From Caryophanales bacterium UBA1231 (GTDB taxonomy: Bacteria; Bacillota_I; Bacilli_A; ML615J-28; CAG-313): a stretch of DNA of 10,285 bases. Position numbers and translations under genes: made by a program. The DNA lies in the NCBI GenBank assembly GCA_002309035.1, contig DBWT01000050.1, forward strand, positions 9,380-19,664, given 5' to 3'. This document shows positions 1-6,244 of the stretch, in pieces (positions within the stretch are counted from its first letter, which is position 1; each line of letters opens with the position of its first letter). The notes below the pieces were generated by a model. It saw only the letters and a program-made list of their open reading frames with translations, was not told the DNA's origin and ran no database searches.

Positions 1-2822
1 CCATGACGACCAGACATCTTATCACCAACAGTAATTTTACGTTTTTGAACGATGAAGACACGTACTAATTCATTAACAGAAGGGCCTAATTGAATGCCTT
101 CTGAACGTTTAAAGTGTTCAATCTTACCAACGATTCCGCCTCCACCATGTGGAACCTTTAAAGAAGTAACTTTAAATTCTTTAGCTTTATCATCGAATAA
201 TTCTTGACTTAAACGTTCTTCTGCAGTTGGTTCAGTTTGACCTTTAGGTGAAATTTTACCAACTAATGTGTCGCCTTCTTTAACTTCAGCACCAAGACGA
301 ACGATACCAAATTCATCAAGGTTCGCAATTGAATCTTTATCAGCACCATCTAATTGGGCTGTGATTTCTTCACGACCAAGTTTAGTATCACGAACTTCTA
401 TTTCATACTCTTCAATATGTACAGATGTGTAAACATCGTCTTGAACTAGTCTTTCACTCATGATAACGGCATCTTCGAAATTGTAGCCGTTCCAAGTCAT
501 AAAGGCAATGACAACATTGCGACCTAAAGCAAGTTCACCTTCATCCATTGATTGACCATCAGCTAAAACATCAAGTTTTTTAACCTTTTCACCTAAGTGA
601 ACAATTGGACGTTGATTATTACATGTTGAGTTATTAGAACGTTCATATTTATTTAATTCATAGAAATGACGTTCGCCATTTTCATCACAAACGATAATTT
701 TCTTACCATCAACATATTCAACTACACCATCGCAATCAGCGATAACAGCAACACCAGAGTCTCTAGCAGCATTGAATTCAATACCAGTTCCGACAAATGG
801 TGCTTCTGGTTTTAATAATGGAATAGCCTGACGTTGCATGTTCGCACCCATCAAGGCACGTGTTGTATCATCGTGTTCAAGGAATGGGATACATGCTGTT
901 GAAACAGCAACTACTTGTTTTGGAGAAACGTCAATTAAATTAACGTTCATTTTGCTTACTTCAACGAAGTCGCCGTTCTTTCTTGCGATAACCTTATCAT
1001 CTTTGATATAAATAACTTCTTCATGTGTTTCTGGATCAATTTCTTTTTCCATGTTAACATTGGCTTGCGCGATAATATATTCTTCTTCTTCATCAGCTGT
1101 TAAATACTTAATTTCATTAGTAATAATAGCCTTTTGAATACCTTGTTTGTATTCATCAGTATGTGCATTATTCTTAACAACAAAATATGGTGTTGTAATG
1201 AAACCAAATGAATTAGCTTTCGCATAAGTTGCTAAAGAAGAAATCAAACCAATGTTTTGACCTTCTGGTGTTTCAACTGGACAAATACGTCCATAGTGTG
1301 AAGCATGAACGTCACGAACTTCGAAACCAGCACGGTCACGTGAAATACCACCTTGACCTAGGGCTGATAAACGACGTTTATGAGTCAATTCAGAAAGAGG
1401 ATTAATTTGATCCATAAATTGTGATAATTGGCTACTACCAAAGAATTCTCTTAAAGTAGAGTAAAGAGGTTTATTATTAACTAAATCACCGATTTTAATA
1501 TCACGTGAATCAGTTAATGTTGACATACGGTCTTTAATGCTCTTTTCAATCTTTAATAAACCTTCACGTAGTTTGTTTTGTAACAATTCACCAATTAAAC
1601 GTAGACGACGATTACCTAAATGGTCGATATCATCGATTGTACCAACACCATCATGTAGATTGATGTAATACGAAATAGATGCGATGATATCAGATAAAGT
1701 GATGTGTAAGCAATCTTCTCTTGAATCGTTACCAACGATTGGAACAATACGATTTTCATGACCACGTACACGTACTTTTAAGATTTCAAGAATAACGCTA
1801 TGACCTTCAAGCATCAAATCATATTCTTTTGTAACTCTGAAAGCGTCACGATGTTGAGCAAGAACAGCTGCGTTCTTTGAATCAATTTCTGTACCACTAG
1901 CTAAAATCACTTCACCAGTATTAGGATCTACTAAGTCTTCCGCAAGTTTATTACCAATTGCACGTTGAATAACATCAAGTTTTTTATTTACTTTGTGACG
2001 ACCTACAGGTGCTAAGTCATAACGACGATTGTTAAATAAAATACCTGAGATGTATTTACGAGCAGCTTCGGCACTTGTTTTATCAGATTTAACTTTTTCA
2101 TACAATGCTTTAACGGCATCATCTTCGCCCCAAGCATCATCTTTTTCAAAAGTGTTATTTAATATTTCTGATTCACCAAATAACTCTTTTATCCATCTTG
2201 TTTTAGCAATACCTAAAGCTCTAATAAAAGTTGTTAAAGTAACTTTCTTTGAACGGTCTAATTTAGCATACCAAATATCTTTAGTACCAATTTCAAATTC
2301 TATCCAAGCACCACGTGTTGGAATGATTTGTCCGCTATAAGAATATTTACCTGTTTTCTTACTTTTTTCCTTAGAAAAGAAAACGCCTGATGAACGAACT
2401 ATTTGTGTTACAACAACACGTTCAGAACCATTAAAGATAAAAGTACCCCAAGGTGTCATCATTGGGACATTACCTAAATAAACGCGATCTTCTTCAAGTT
2501 GTTCTTCAGTTTCTTTGTTAATTAAACGGGCTTTAACATACAATTGGCGATAATAGTTTTCACTATGTATTTTCGCTTCTTGAATGGAAAATGGAGGCTC
2601 ATCAAATTGGAAATCATCAAACCATAATTCGAACTTTTCACCATCATTATAATCTGTGATTGGCGAGATTTCTTTAAACAAATCTTTAATACCATCATGG
2701 ATCAACCAATCAAATGATTGTGTTTGAACTTCAATAAGGTTTGGAAGTTCCATATTTGTTTGAACACGGGCATAATTACGACGAATGCGTGATCTGCCAT
2801 ACTTTACATTTTTATAACTCAC
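1..2822 (-). CDS. rpoB: RNA polymerase beta subunit (3' end cut off by the window)
   Basis: This is the beta subunit of DNA-dependent RNA polymerase, which forms one half of the active-site cleft in the cytoplasm. I read the minus strand by hand: a GTG start at 2822 follows an AGAAAGGCGG ribosome site with an 8-base gap, and 940 codons are open to the window edge. The family is usually near 1,190 residues, so roughly a fifth is missing. The N-terminus contains YGRSRIRRNYARV. The rifampicin pocket is clear at residues about 461-492 (1347-1442), with FFGSSQLSQFMDQ, then THKRRLSALGQGG, followed by CPVETPEGQNIGLI. The visible end is KRKITVGDKMSGRH, whose lysines 927 and 935 match E. coli K1065 and K1073 at the active site. 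The resistance-associated Asp, His and Ser (471, 481, 486) are all wild type. It is expected to continue into rpoC. It has its own promoter, so it need not depend on the ribosomal protein operon. Confidence 0.98.
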   Translation of the reverse strand, partial: MSYKNVKYGRSRIRRNYARVQTNMELPNLIEVQTQSFDWLIHDGIKDLFKEISPITDYNDGEKFELWFDDFQFDEPPFSIQEAKIHSENYYRQLYVKARLINKETEEQLEEDRVYLGNVPMMTPWGTFIFNGSERVVVTQIVRSSGVFFSKEKSKKTGKYSYSGQIIPTRGAWIEFEIGTKDIWYAKLDRSKKVTLTTFIRALGIAKTRWIKELFGESEILNNTFEKDDAWGEDDAVKALYEKVKSDKTSAEAARKYISGILFNNRRYDLAPVGRHKVNKKLDVIQRAIGNKLAEDLVDPNTGEVILASGTEIDSKNAAVLAQHRDAFRVTKEYDLMLEGHSVILEILKVRVRGHENRIVPIVGNDSREDCLHITLSDIIASISYYINLHDGVGTIDDIDHLGNRRLRLIGELLQNKLREGLLKIEKSIKDRMSTLTDSRDIKIGDLVNNKPLYSTLREFFGSSQLSQFMDQINPLSELTHKRRLSALGQGGISRDRAGFEVRDVHASHYGRICPVETPEGQNIGLISSLATYAKANSFGFITTPYFVVKNNAHTDEYKQGIQKAIITNEIKYLTADEEEEYIIAQANVNMEKEIDPETHEEVIYIKDDKVIARKNGDFVEVSKMNVNLIDVSPKQVVAVSTACIPFLEHDDTTRALMGANMQRQAIPLLKPEAPFVGTGIEFNAARDSGVAVIADCDGVVEYVDGKKIIVCDENGERHFYELNKYERSNNSTCNNQRPIVHLGEKVKKLDVLADGQSMDEGELALGRNVVIAFMTWNGYNFEDAVIMSERLVQDDVYTSVHIEEYEIEVRDTKLGREEITAQLDGADKDSIANLDEFGIVRLGAEVKEGDTLVGKISPKGQTEPTAEERLSQELFDDKAKEFKVTSLKVPHGGGGIVGKIEHFKRSEGIQLGPSVNELVRVFIVQKRKITVGDKMSGRH

Positions 2823-2887
2823 AAATATTGCCGCCTTTCTTGTGAATCTTGAGAAAACAATTTTTTCCCATTATAACATATCAGACT

Positions 2888-2916
2888 ATTATACTACTTT
2901 TGTCAATTCTTGTCAA
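2888..2916 (-). promoter_or_regulatory. Consensus sigma-A promoter for rpoB
   Basis: On the minus strand a perfect TTGACA (2911-2916) is separated by exactly 17 bases from a perfect TATAAT (2888-2893). The expected start of transcription is near 2881, giving a leader of about 58 bases before the GTG of rpoB. A second TTGACA copy lies at 2901-2906, inside the spacer and only 7 bases from the -10 box, so it is too close to act with it. The promoter lies directly downstream of the terminator of the preceding operon, so rpoB can be transcribed independently. Confidence 0.85.
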
Positions 2917-2950
2917 GAGAAAAGTGATAATTTTTTACTAACAAGATTTG

Positions 2951-2991
2951 AAAAAAATTACTAAGTTCAAAATAGCATTTAAACTTAGTAA
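2951..2991 (-). terminator. Intrinsic terminator after the ribosomal protein/methyltransferase operon
   Basis: Read on the minus strand, TTACTAAGTT (2982-2991) pairs perfectly with AACTTAGTAA (2958-2967). The stem is 10 bp with a 14-base loop and is followed at once by seven T residues (2951-2957). It lies 14 bases after the stop codon of the methyltransferase gene and before the rpoB promoter. The stem is AT-rich, so termination may be incomplete and let some polymerase read into rpoB. Confidence 0.75.
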
Positions 2992-3005
2992 AATTTTGTA
3001 TATTT

Positions 3006-3602
3006 TTATTTATTTCTCACTTTAAAAATCCAATAATCATTTTCTTTTGTGACAACTTCCACATATTTATAAAGCTCAGTTAAGTGTTTATAGTAAGATT
3101 TTGCACCATGATTTGTTCTAATGACACACATCAAGATACCATCCTCTTTTAAATAGTTTACTGCACCATCAAGGATTTGAAGCACTACTTGCTTTCCAGC
3201 TCTGATTGGTGGATTAGTAACTATTAAATCATATTTTTGATTGATGTTTTGATAAATGTTACTAATAAATGCCTTAGCATTAGAAAGATCGTTCATTAAA
3301 ATATTAGCTTTTGTAAGTTCAACAGCATTCTCATTAACATCAATTAAATCGACAAATGAATCACTAAAAGCTTTCGCATATGACAAGCCAATAATTCCTA
3401 TGCCGCAGCCCACATCAAGAACATTTTTGAATGTAATATGGGGGATATTTTTAAGCAATAAATTAGATCCTTCATCAACTTGGTTTTTTGAAAAAACACC
3501 ATTATCACTTTTAAATTTCATTTCATGACCTAAATAATAAAGTGATAAAGAATATTCTTTATGAACCAAATTAGGGTTGTTTTCAAAATATTGATTACTC
3601 AT
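3006..3602 (-). CDS. ybxB: YbxB/RsmC-like class I methyltransferase
   Basis: A 198-residue SAM-dependent methyltransferase of the small-subunit rRNA guanine-N2 (MTS/RsmC-like) group. The SAM-binding motif I is VLDVGCGIGIIGL at residues 61-73. An acidic DVN at 88-90 ends the second strand. The catalytic-type loop TNPPIRAGK is at 129-137, where NPP followed by aromatic or aliphatic residues is typical of N-methyltransferases acting on bases. The start is well set: ATG at 3602 follows GAGGAG (3609-3614). B. subtilis has ybxB in the same place, between rplL and rpoB, so the assignment is supported by synteny. The protein matches the C-terminal catalytic half of E. coli RsmC and lacks the N-terminal half, as is usual for the YbxB group. 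The exact rRNA target is not proven. It is probably the last gene of the rplK operon, since a terminator follows it. Confidence 0.9.
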   Translation of the reverse strand: MSNQYFENNPNLVHKEYSLSLYYLGHEMKFKSDNGVFSKNQVDEGSNLLLKNIPHITFKNVLDVGCGIGIIGLSYAKAFSDSFVDLIDVNENAVELTKANILMNDLSNAKAFISNIYQNINQKYDLIVTNPPIRAGKQVVLQILDGAVNYLKEDGILMCVIRTNHGAKSYYKHLTELYKYVEVVTKENDYWIFKVRNK

Positions 3603-3625
3603 TTTCTTCTCCTCAAGAAATAATA

Positions 3626-3648
3626 AATCCCAGGATATGCCTGGGATT
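3626..3648 (-). terminator. Stem-loop between rplL and ybxB (attenuator or processing site)
   Basis: AATCCCAGG (3626-3634) and CCTGGGATT (3640-3648) form a perfect 9-bp stem with a 5-base loop. It is the most GC-rich hairpin in any gap of this operon. On the minus strand it is followed by a U-rich but interrupted run, ATTTATTATTTCTT, which then enters the GAGGAG ribosome site of the methyltransferase gene. On the plus strand no T-run follows. It is best read as a partial terminator or RNA-stability/processing hairpin that lowers expression of the enzyme relative to L7/L12. E. coli has an attenuator and an RNase III site in the comparable rplL-rpoB gap. Confidence 0.6.
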
Positions 3649-3678
3649 CAATTCATGTAATTAAATATACTAGCTTAA

Positions 3679-4050
3679 TTATTTAATTTCAACTTCAGCG
3701 CCAGCTTCAACTAATTTATCTTTAATTTGTTGAGCTTCTTCAGGAGTGATGTGTTCTTTAACAGCTTTTGGAGCTGCATCAACTAAATCTTTAGCTTCTT
3801 TTAAGCCTAAACCTGTAATTTCTTTAACAAGTTTGATAACGCCAATCTTACCAGCACCAGGTGCAGTTAAGATAACACTTACATCACTTGGAGCAGCAGC
3901 TTCTGCTGATTCTGCTTGTGCAGCAACTGCAACAGGGGCAGCAGCTGTAACGCCAAATTCTTCTTCGATAGCCTTAACTAATTCGTTAAGTTCTAATACG
4001 CTCATTTCTTTTAAACTAGCGATAAATTCTTCTACATTGATTTTTGCCAT
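3679..4050 (-). CDS. rplL: 50S ribosomal protein L7/L12
   Basis: The 123-residue stalk protein present in several copies per ribosome, which recruits and stimulates the translational GTPases. Residues 1-35 ([20 protein letters not shown] onward) are the dimerisation domain that docks on L10. An Ala/Pro-rich hinge follows at about 36-52. The globular C-terminal domain starts near 55 and contains [17 protein letters not shown], the conserved helix that contacts elongation factors, ending in AGAEVEIK. Length is typical (about 120-125). ATG at 4050 follows AGGAGG (4059-4064) with a clear gap. It lies 23 bases after rplJ, the usual pairing that lets L10 and L7/L12 form a pentameric or heptameric stalk. 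Expression is presumably set with rplJ through the L10 leader. Confidence 0.98.
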   Translation of the reverse strand: MAKINVEEFIASLKEMSVLELNELVKAIEEEFGVTAAAPVAVAAQAESAEAAAPSDVSVILTAPGAGKIGVIKLVKEITGLGLKEAKDLVDAAPKAVKEHITPEEAQQIKDKLVEAGAEVEIK

Positions 4051-4073
4051 TTCGTTTATTCCTCCTAATATAA

Positions 4074-4559
4074 TTACTCTTTTTCTGAAACTGCTTTAAT
4101 AGCACATGCAAGATTTCTGATAGGTGCTTGTAGAACACTTAATAACATAGATAACATACCATCTTTGTTTGGTAATTGTGATAATTGTTTTAATTGATCT
4201 GCACTCATTGCTTGATGATCAACAACTCCACCCTTAACAGTGAATTTGTCATGACCTTTTGCAAAAGCGAAGACAATTTTAGCACCTGTTACTTCATCTT
4301 TTGAAAAGACAGCAGCTGATGGACCAAAGAAATTAGTATCTGGAACATCATAACCCGCTTCTTTTGCAGCACGACGTAAAATGTTATTTTTAATAACTTT
4401 CATATCGCAGTTTTCATTATGTAGTTGACGTCTTAATTCAGAAACTTCAGCTACAGTTAATCCTAGGTAATCAACGAATAATAGTGAATTCGCAGCTTTC
4501 ATAAGTTCGACAGTTGCGTTCACTTCATTTTGCTTATTAGCGATAGTCGCTTCATTCAT
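4074..4559 (-). CDS. rplJ: 50S ribosomal protein L10
   Basis: The stalk base protein. It binds 23S rRNA near L11 and carries L7/L12 dimers on its C-terminal helix. The family is clear from [20 protein letters not shown] and [10 protein letters not shown] in the N-terminal RNA-binding domain and from [20 protein letters not shown] just before the C-terminal helix. I place the start at ATG 4559, giving 161 residues, because AGGAGG (4568-4573) then lies 8 bases upstream. An in-frame GTG at 4566-4568 would add three codons but overlaps that ribosome site and is unlikely. L10 with L7/L12 is known to bind its own mRNA leader, and such a leader is present upstream. Confidence 0.97.
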   Translation of the reverse strand: MNEATIANKQNEVNATVELMKAANSLLFVDYLGLTVAEVSELRRQLHNENCDMKVIKNNILRRAAKEAGYDVPDTNFFGPSAAVFSKDEVTGAKIVFAFAKGHDKFTVKGGVVDHQAMSADQLKQLSQLPNKDGMLSMLLSVLQAPIRNLACAIKAVSEKE

Positions 4560-4590
4560 TGTTTTCACCTCCTAAAAATTTTTCGGATTT

Positions 4591-4650
4591 AATTCCTCGG
4601 TAGGAAATTAAGAAAAACCATTTGTTTTTCACCTACTGTCTACGGCAGTG
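4591..4650 (-). promoter_or_regulatory. L10 leader: autoregulatory RNA upstream of rplJ
   Basis: The gap before rplJ (4560-4697) contains the hallmark of the ribosomal protein L10 leader family. On the minus strand CACTGCCGTAGACAGTAGGT is followed by a GAAAAAC / GTTTTTC arm (around 4611-4630), an asymmetric TTAATTT-type bulge, and then CCTACCGAGG (4595-4604). GTAGG pairs with CCTAC to close the kinked stem. In the known family, excess L10-L7/L12 complex binds this kink and represses rplJL. The leader is 32 bases from the start codon. There is no obvious terminator between it and AGGAGG, so control is more likely at translation. Confidence 0.85.
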
Positions 4651-4697
4651 ACTAAATATACTATTTAAAATAAATTTAAAACTTTTCTAAGTTTAGA

Positions 4698-5387
4698 TTA
4701 TGCAATAGTCTCTGGATTAACTTTAATGCCAGGGGCCATTGTTGAAGTTATTGCAACATTCGCAACGTAGATACCTTTAATAGTCGCAGGTTTAATACGA
4801 AGTAATTGGTTATAAACTGTTTGAATGTTTTCAACTAACTTTTGGTCTTCGAAAGAAACTTTTCCAACTGGAACTAAGATATTACCAGCTTTGTCTGTAC
4901 GATATTCAACTTTACCAGCTTTGAATTCTTTAACAGTTTTTTCGATTTCCATTGTTACTGTACCTGTTTTAGGGTTTGGCATTAAACCTTTAGGACCTAA
5001 AATACGACCAAGTTTACCAAGTTCTCCCATCATATCAGGTGTAGCAATTAAAGTATCAAATTCGAACCAACCAGCTTTAATCTTTTCTAAGTATTCAGCA
5101 TCACCAGCATAATCAGCACCAGCAGCTAAAGCTTCTTTAGCTTTGGCATCTTTAGCGATAACTAATACTCTAATAGTACGACCAATACCATTTGGTAATG
5201 ATATAGCACCACGAAGATTTTGTTCAGCTTTACGTGGATCAATATTTAATCTGAATGCAGCTTCAACTGTTGCATCAAATTTCGCGTAACTAACTTTTTT
5301 TAGTAATTGTACGGCATCATTGATGTCATAACGAGCATTACGGTCAACAAGTTTTAACGCTTCTTGATATTTTTTTCCTCTTTTCAT
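4698..5387 (-). CDS. rplA: 50S ribosomal protein L1
   Basis: L1 binds helices 76-78 of 23S rRNA, forms the mobile stalk by the ribosomal E site, and is the classical repressor of its own operon. The protein is 229 residues, normal for the family. The N-terminus ([20 protein letters not shown]) and the signature [20 protein letters not shown] (about residues 124-143) are diagnostic. [18 protein letters not shown] and the final segment [20 protein letters not shown] also match. ATG at 5387 follows AGGAGG (5398-5403) with a 10-base gap. A candidate L1-binding hairpin lies directly upstream and a related one lies before rplK, fitting autoregulation. Confidence 0.98.
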   Translation of the reverse strand: MKRGKKYQEALKLVDRNARYDINDAVQLLKKVSYAKFDATVEAAFRLNIDPRKAEQNLRGAISLPNGIGRTIRVLVIAKDAKAKEALAAGADYAGDAEYLEKIKAGWFEFDTLIATPDMMGELGKLGRILGPKGLMPNPKTGTVTMEIEKTVKEFKAGKVEYRTDKAGNILVPVGKVSFEDQKLVENIQTVYNQLLRIKPATIKGIYVANVAITSTMAPGIKVNPETIA

Positions 5388-5406
5388 ATATAATTTTCCT
5401 CCTAAA

Positions 5407-5435
5407 TGTGGTAAATAACGGAATCTCCTCCCACA
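5407..5435 (-). promoter_or_regulatory. L1-binding-like stem-loop upstream of rplA
   Basis: On the minus strand TGTGG (5431-5435) pairs with CCACA (5407-5411). The interior begins with GAG and a small GGA/TCC hairpin and ends with an A/T-rich single-stranded side, GTTATTTA. The GTGGGAG...A-CCAC frame resembles the asymmetric-loop L1 site in 23S rRNA and in L1 mRNA targets. It sits 4 bases before AGGAGG of rplA, where bound L1 would block initiation. The match is to a remembered pattern, not a covariance model. Confidence 0.6.
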
Positions 5436-5483
5436 ACTTAAGTAGACGATTTTCTAAAAAATAGTCACCTAATTGTTAAAGTC

Positions 5484-5503
5484 GATAAGTTATCTAACTT
5501 ATC
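5484..5503 (-). repeat. Inverted repeat across the rplK stop codon
   Basis: GATAAGTT and AACTTATC form a perfect 8-bp stem with a 4-base loop. The TAA of rplK (5499-5501) lies in the stem. No T-run follows on the minus strand, so it is not an ordinary terminator. It may be part of the structured rplK-rplA spacer RNA. Confidence 0.4.
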
Positions 5504-5927
5504 CTTCCACAACGATTCCCATATTGCGTGCTGTACCTTCAACGATACGAGCAGCAGCTTCAACATCATAAGCATTTAAATCAGGAAGTTTGATTTTAGC
5601 GATTTCTAATAATTGAGCACGAGTAATCTTACCGGCTTTTGTCTTATTAGGTGTGCCAGAACCAGATTGGATTCCTGCAGCTTTCTTTAATAAGTCTGAT
5701 GCTGGTGGAGTTTTTGTAATAAATGTAAATGAACGGTCTTCATAAACAGTAATTACAACTGGAATAATGTTTCCCATCATATCTTTTGTACGTTCATTAA
5801 ATTGAGTACAAAATTGTTGGATGTTAACTTGGGCTTGTCCTAAAACTGGTCCAACTGGTGGAGCAGGGTTAGCTTTACCAGCTTGAATTTGAAGTTTTAC
5901 GACCTTCTTAACTTTCTTTTCAGCCAC
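5499..5927 (-). CDS. rplK: 50S ribosomal protein L11
   Basis: L11 binds the GTPase-associated region of 23S rRNA at the stalk base. It is the site of thiostrepton action and is needed for RelA activation in organisms that have it. The N-terminal domain carries [20 protein letters not shown] with the thiostrepton-side prolines (about 21-27). The C-terminal rRNA-binding domain ends with [13 protein letters not shown], the family signature. I choose GTG at 5927, giving 142 residues (the usual length), because AGGAGG (5936-5941) is then 8 bases upstream. An in-frame GTG at 5936 would overlap the ribosome site. It is the first gene of the rplKAJL-ybxB operon, with a strong promoter and a structured leader upstream. 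Confidence 0.97.
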   Translation of the reverse strand: MAEKKVKKVVKLQIQAGKANPAPPVGPVLGQAQVNIQQFCTQFNERTKDMMGNIIPVVITVYEDRSFTFITKTPPASDLLKKAAGIQSGSGTPNKTKAGKITRAQLLEIAKIKLPDLNAYDVEAAARIVEGTARNMGIVVEG

Positions 5928-5953
5928 GAGACGCACCTCCTTTTTGTCTGTGC

Positions 5954-5991
5954 TGTGGTTAATGAAATTAAACGATTTTAATTTCTCCCAC
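5954..5991 (-). promoter_or_regulatory. L1-binding-like stem-loop in the rplK leader
   Basis: On the minus strand GTGG (5988-5991) pairs with CCAC (5955-5958). Inside is GAG on one side and CATTAA on the other, capped by a perfect 8-bp hairpin (5965-5972 with 5977-5984, loop ATCG). The outer frame GTGGGAG...TAACCACA repeats that of the element before rplA, although the capping stem differs in sequence. It lies about 13 bases upstream of the AGGAGG of rplK. It is a good candidate for feedback by L1 on the whole operon, as at the E. coli L11 operon leader. Confidence 0.6.
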
Positions 5992-5997
5992 TAAAAA

Positions 5998-6016
5998 TAT
6001 TAATAAATTATTAATA
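5998..6016. repeat. AT-only 19-base palindrome in the rplK leader
   Basis: TATTAATAA, a central A, and TTATTAATA form a perfect inverted repeat made only of A and T. It lies between the rplK promoter and the L1-like stem-loop, so it is probably within the transcribed leader. With a tiny loop and no G or C it would be a weak RNA structure. It may equally be a DNA-level bend or a chance result of base composition. Confidence 0.3.
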
Positions 6017-6058
6017 AAAAATAAATAGTATACGTACTTGTCATTGCACGCGTTTATT

Positions 6059-6087
6059 ATTATACTACAATGTGTGTTAATAGTCAA
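6059..6087 (-). promoter_or_regulatory. Sigma-A promoter for the rplK operon
   Basis: On the minus strand TTGACT (6082-6087) is 17 bases from a perfect TATAAT (6059-6064), which is one mismatch from full consensus. Transcription should start near 6052, giving a leader of roughly 125 bases before the GTG of rplK. That leader contains the AT palindrome and the L1-like hairpin. The promoter allows rplK to be expressed separately from nusG, whose transcript ends at a terminator on the far side of the inserted lipoprotein gene. Confidence 0.8.
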
Positions 6088-6124
6088 ATAAAATAGTAAT
6101 GATTTTTCTATTATTTTTGTAATG

Positions 6125-6144
6125 CTTAAAAATATGTTTTTAAG
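6125..6144. repeat. Inverted repeat in the divergent intergenic region
   Basis: CTTAAAAA (6125-6132) and TTTTTAAG (6137-6144) form a perfect 8-bp arm pair around TATG. It lies between the rplK -35 box and the lipoprotein gene, where an operator for either direction could sit. A second, shorter pair, GCAAAA/TTTTGC (6170-6187), lies closer to the lipoprotein gene. No regulator is evident. Confidence 0.35.
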
Positions 6145-6197
6145 TTAATATAAATATGTATTCTATCGTGCAAAAAATGTATTTTGCCTATTATTAT

Positions 6198-6226
6198 TTG
6201 CTTTTATTCCATATAAATGGTAAAAT
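6198..6226 (+). promoter_or_regulatory. Possible promoter of the lipoprotein gene
   Basis: An extended -10 element, TGGTAAAAT (6218-6226), has a poor -35 candidate TTGCTT (6198-6203) 17 bases upstream. Transcription would start near 6233, almost on the GGAGG ribosome site (6233-6237), so the leader would be very short. The region is very AT-rich and offers several weaker TATAAA-like boxes, so the choice is tentative. Confidence 0.35.
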
Positions 6227-6244
6227 ATAATTGGAGGTATAATT

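Noticed and set aside
2029..2340. Plus-strand open frame of 103 codons
   Set aside because: It lies wholly within the conserved rpoB coding region on the other strand, has no recognisable protein features and is an antisense shadow.
2870..2878. Second extended -10 box (TGTTATAAT) upstream of rpoB
   Set aside because: The matching -35 position reads AGTAGT, and a full consensus promoter lies just upstream. Chance is likely in such AT-rich DNA.
3659..3688. AATTAAATA/TATTTAATT inverted repeat around the rplL stop codon
   Set aside because: It is made only of A and T with a 12-base interior and no T-run, so it is weak and likely compositional.
3256..4099. Plus-strand open frames at 3256-3528 and 3746-4099
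   Set aside because: They are antisense to the methyltransferase gene and to rplL. The Ala/Thr-rich composition of the second mirrors the Ala-rich L7/L12 hinge.
4566..4568. GTG as the start of rplJ
   Set aside because: It overlaps the AGGAGG ribosome site. ATG at 4559 has proper spacing.
5934..5936. GTG as the start of rplK
   Set aside because: It abuts the AGGAGG at 5936-5941. GTG at 5927 gives correct spacing and the usual 142 residues.
6225..6230. TATAAT just before the lipoprotein ribosome site
   Set aside because: A start from this box would fall at or after the GGAGG, removing the ribosome site from the transcript.
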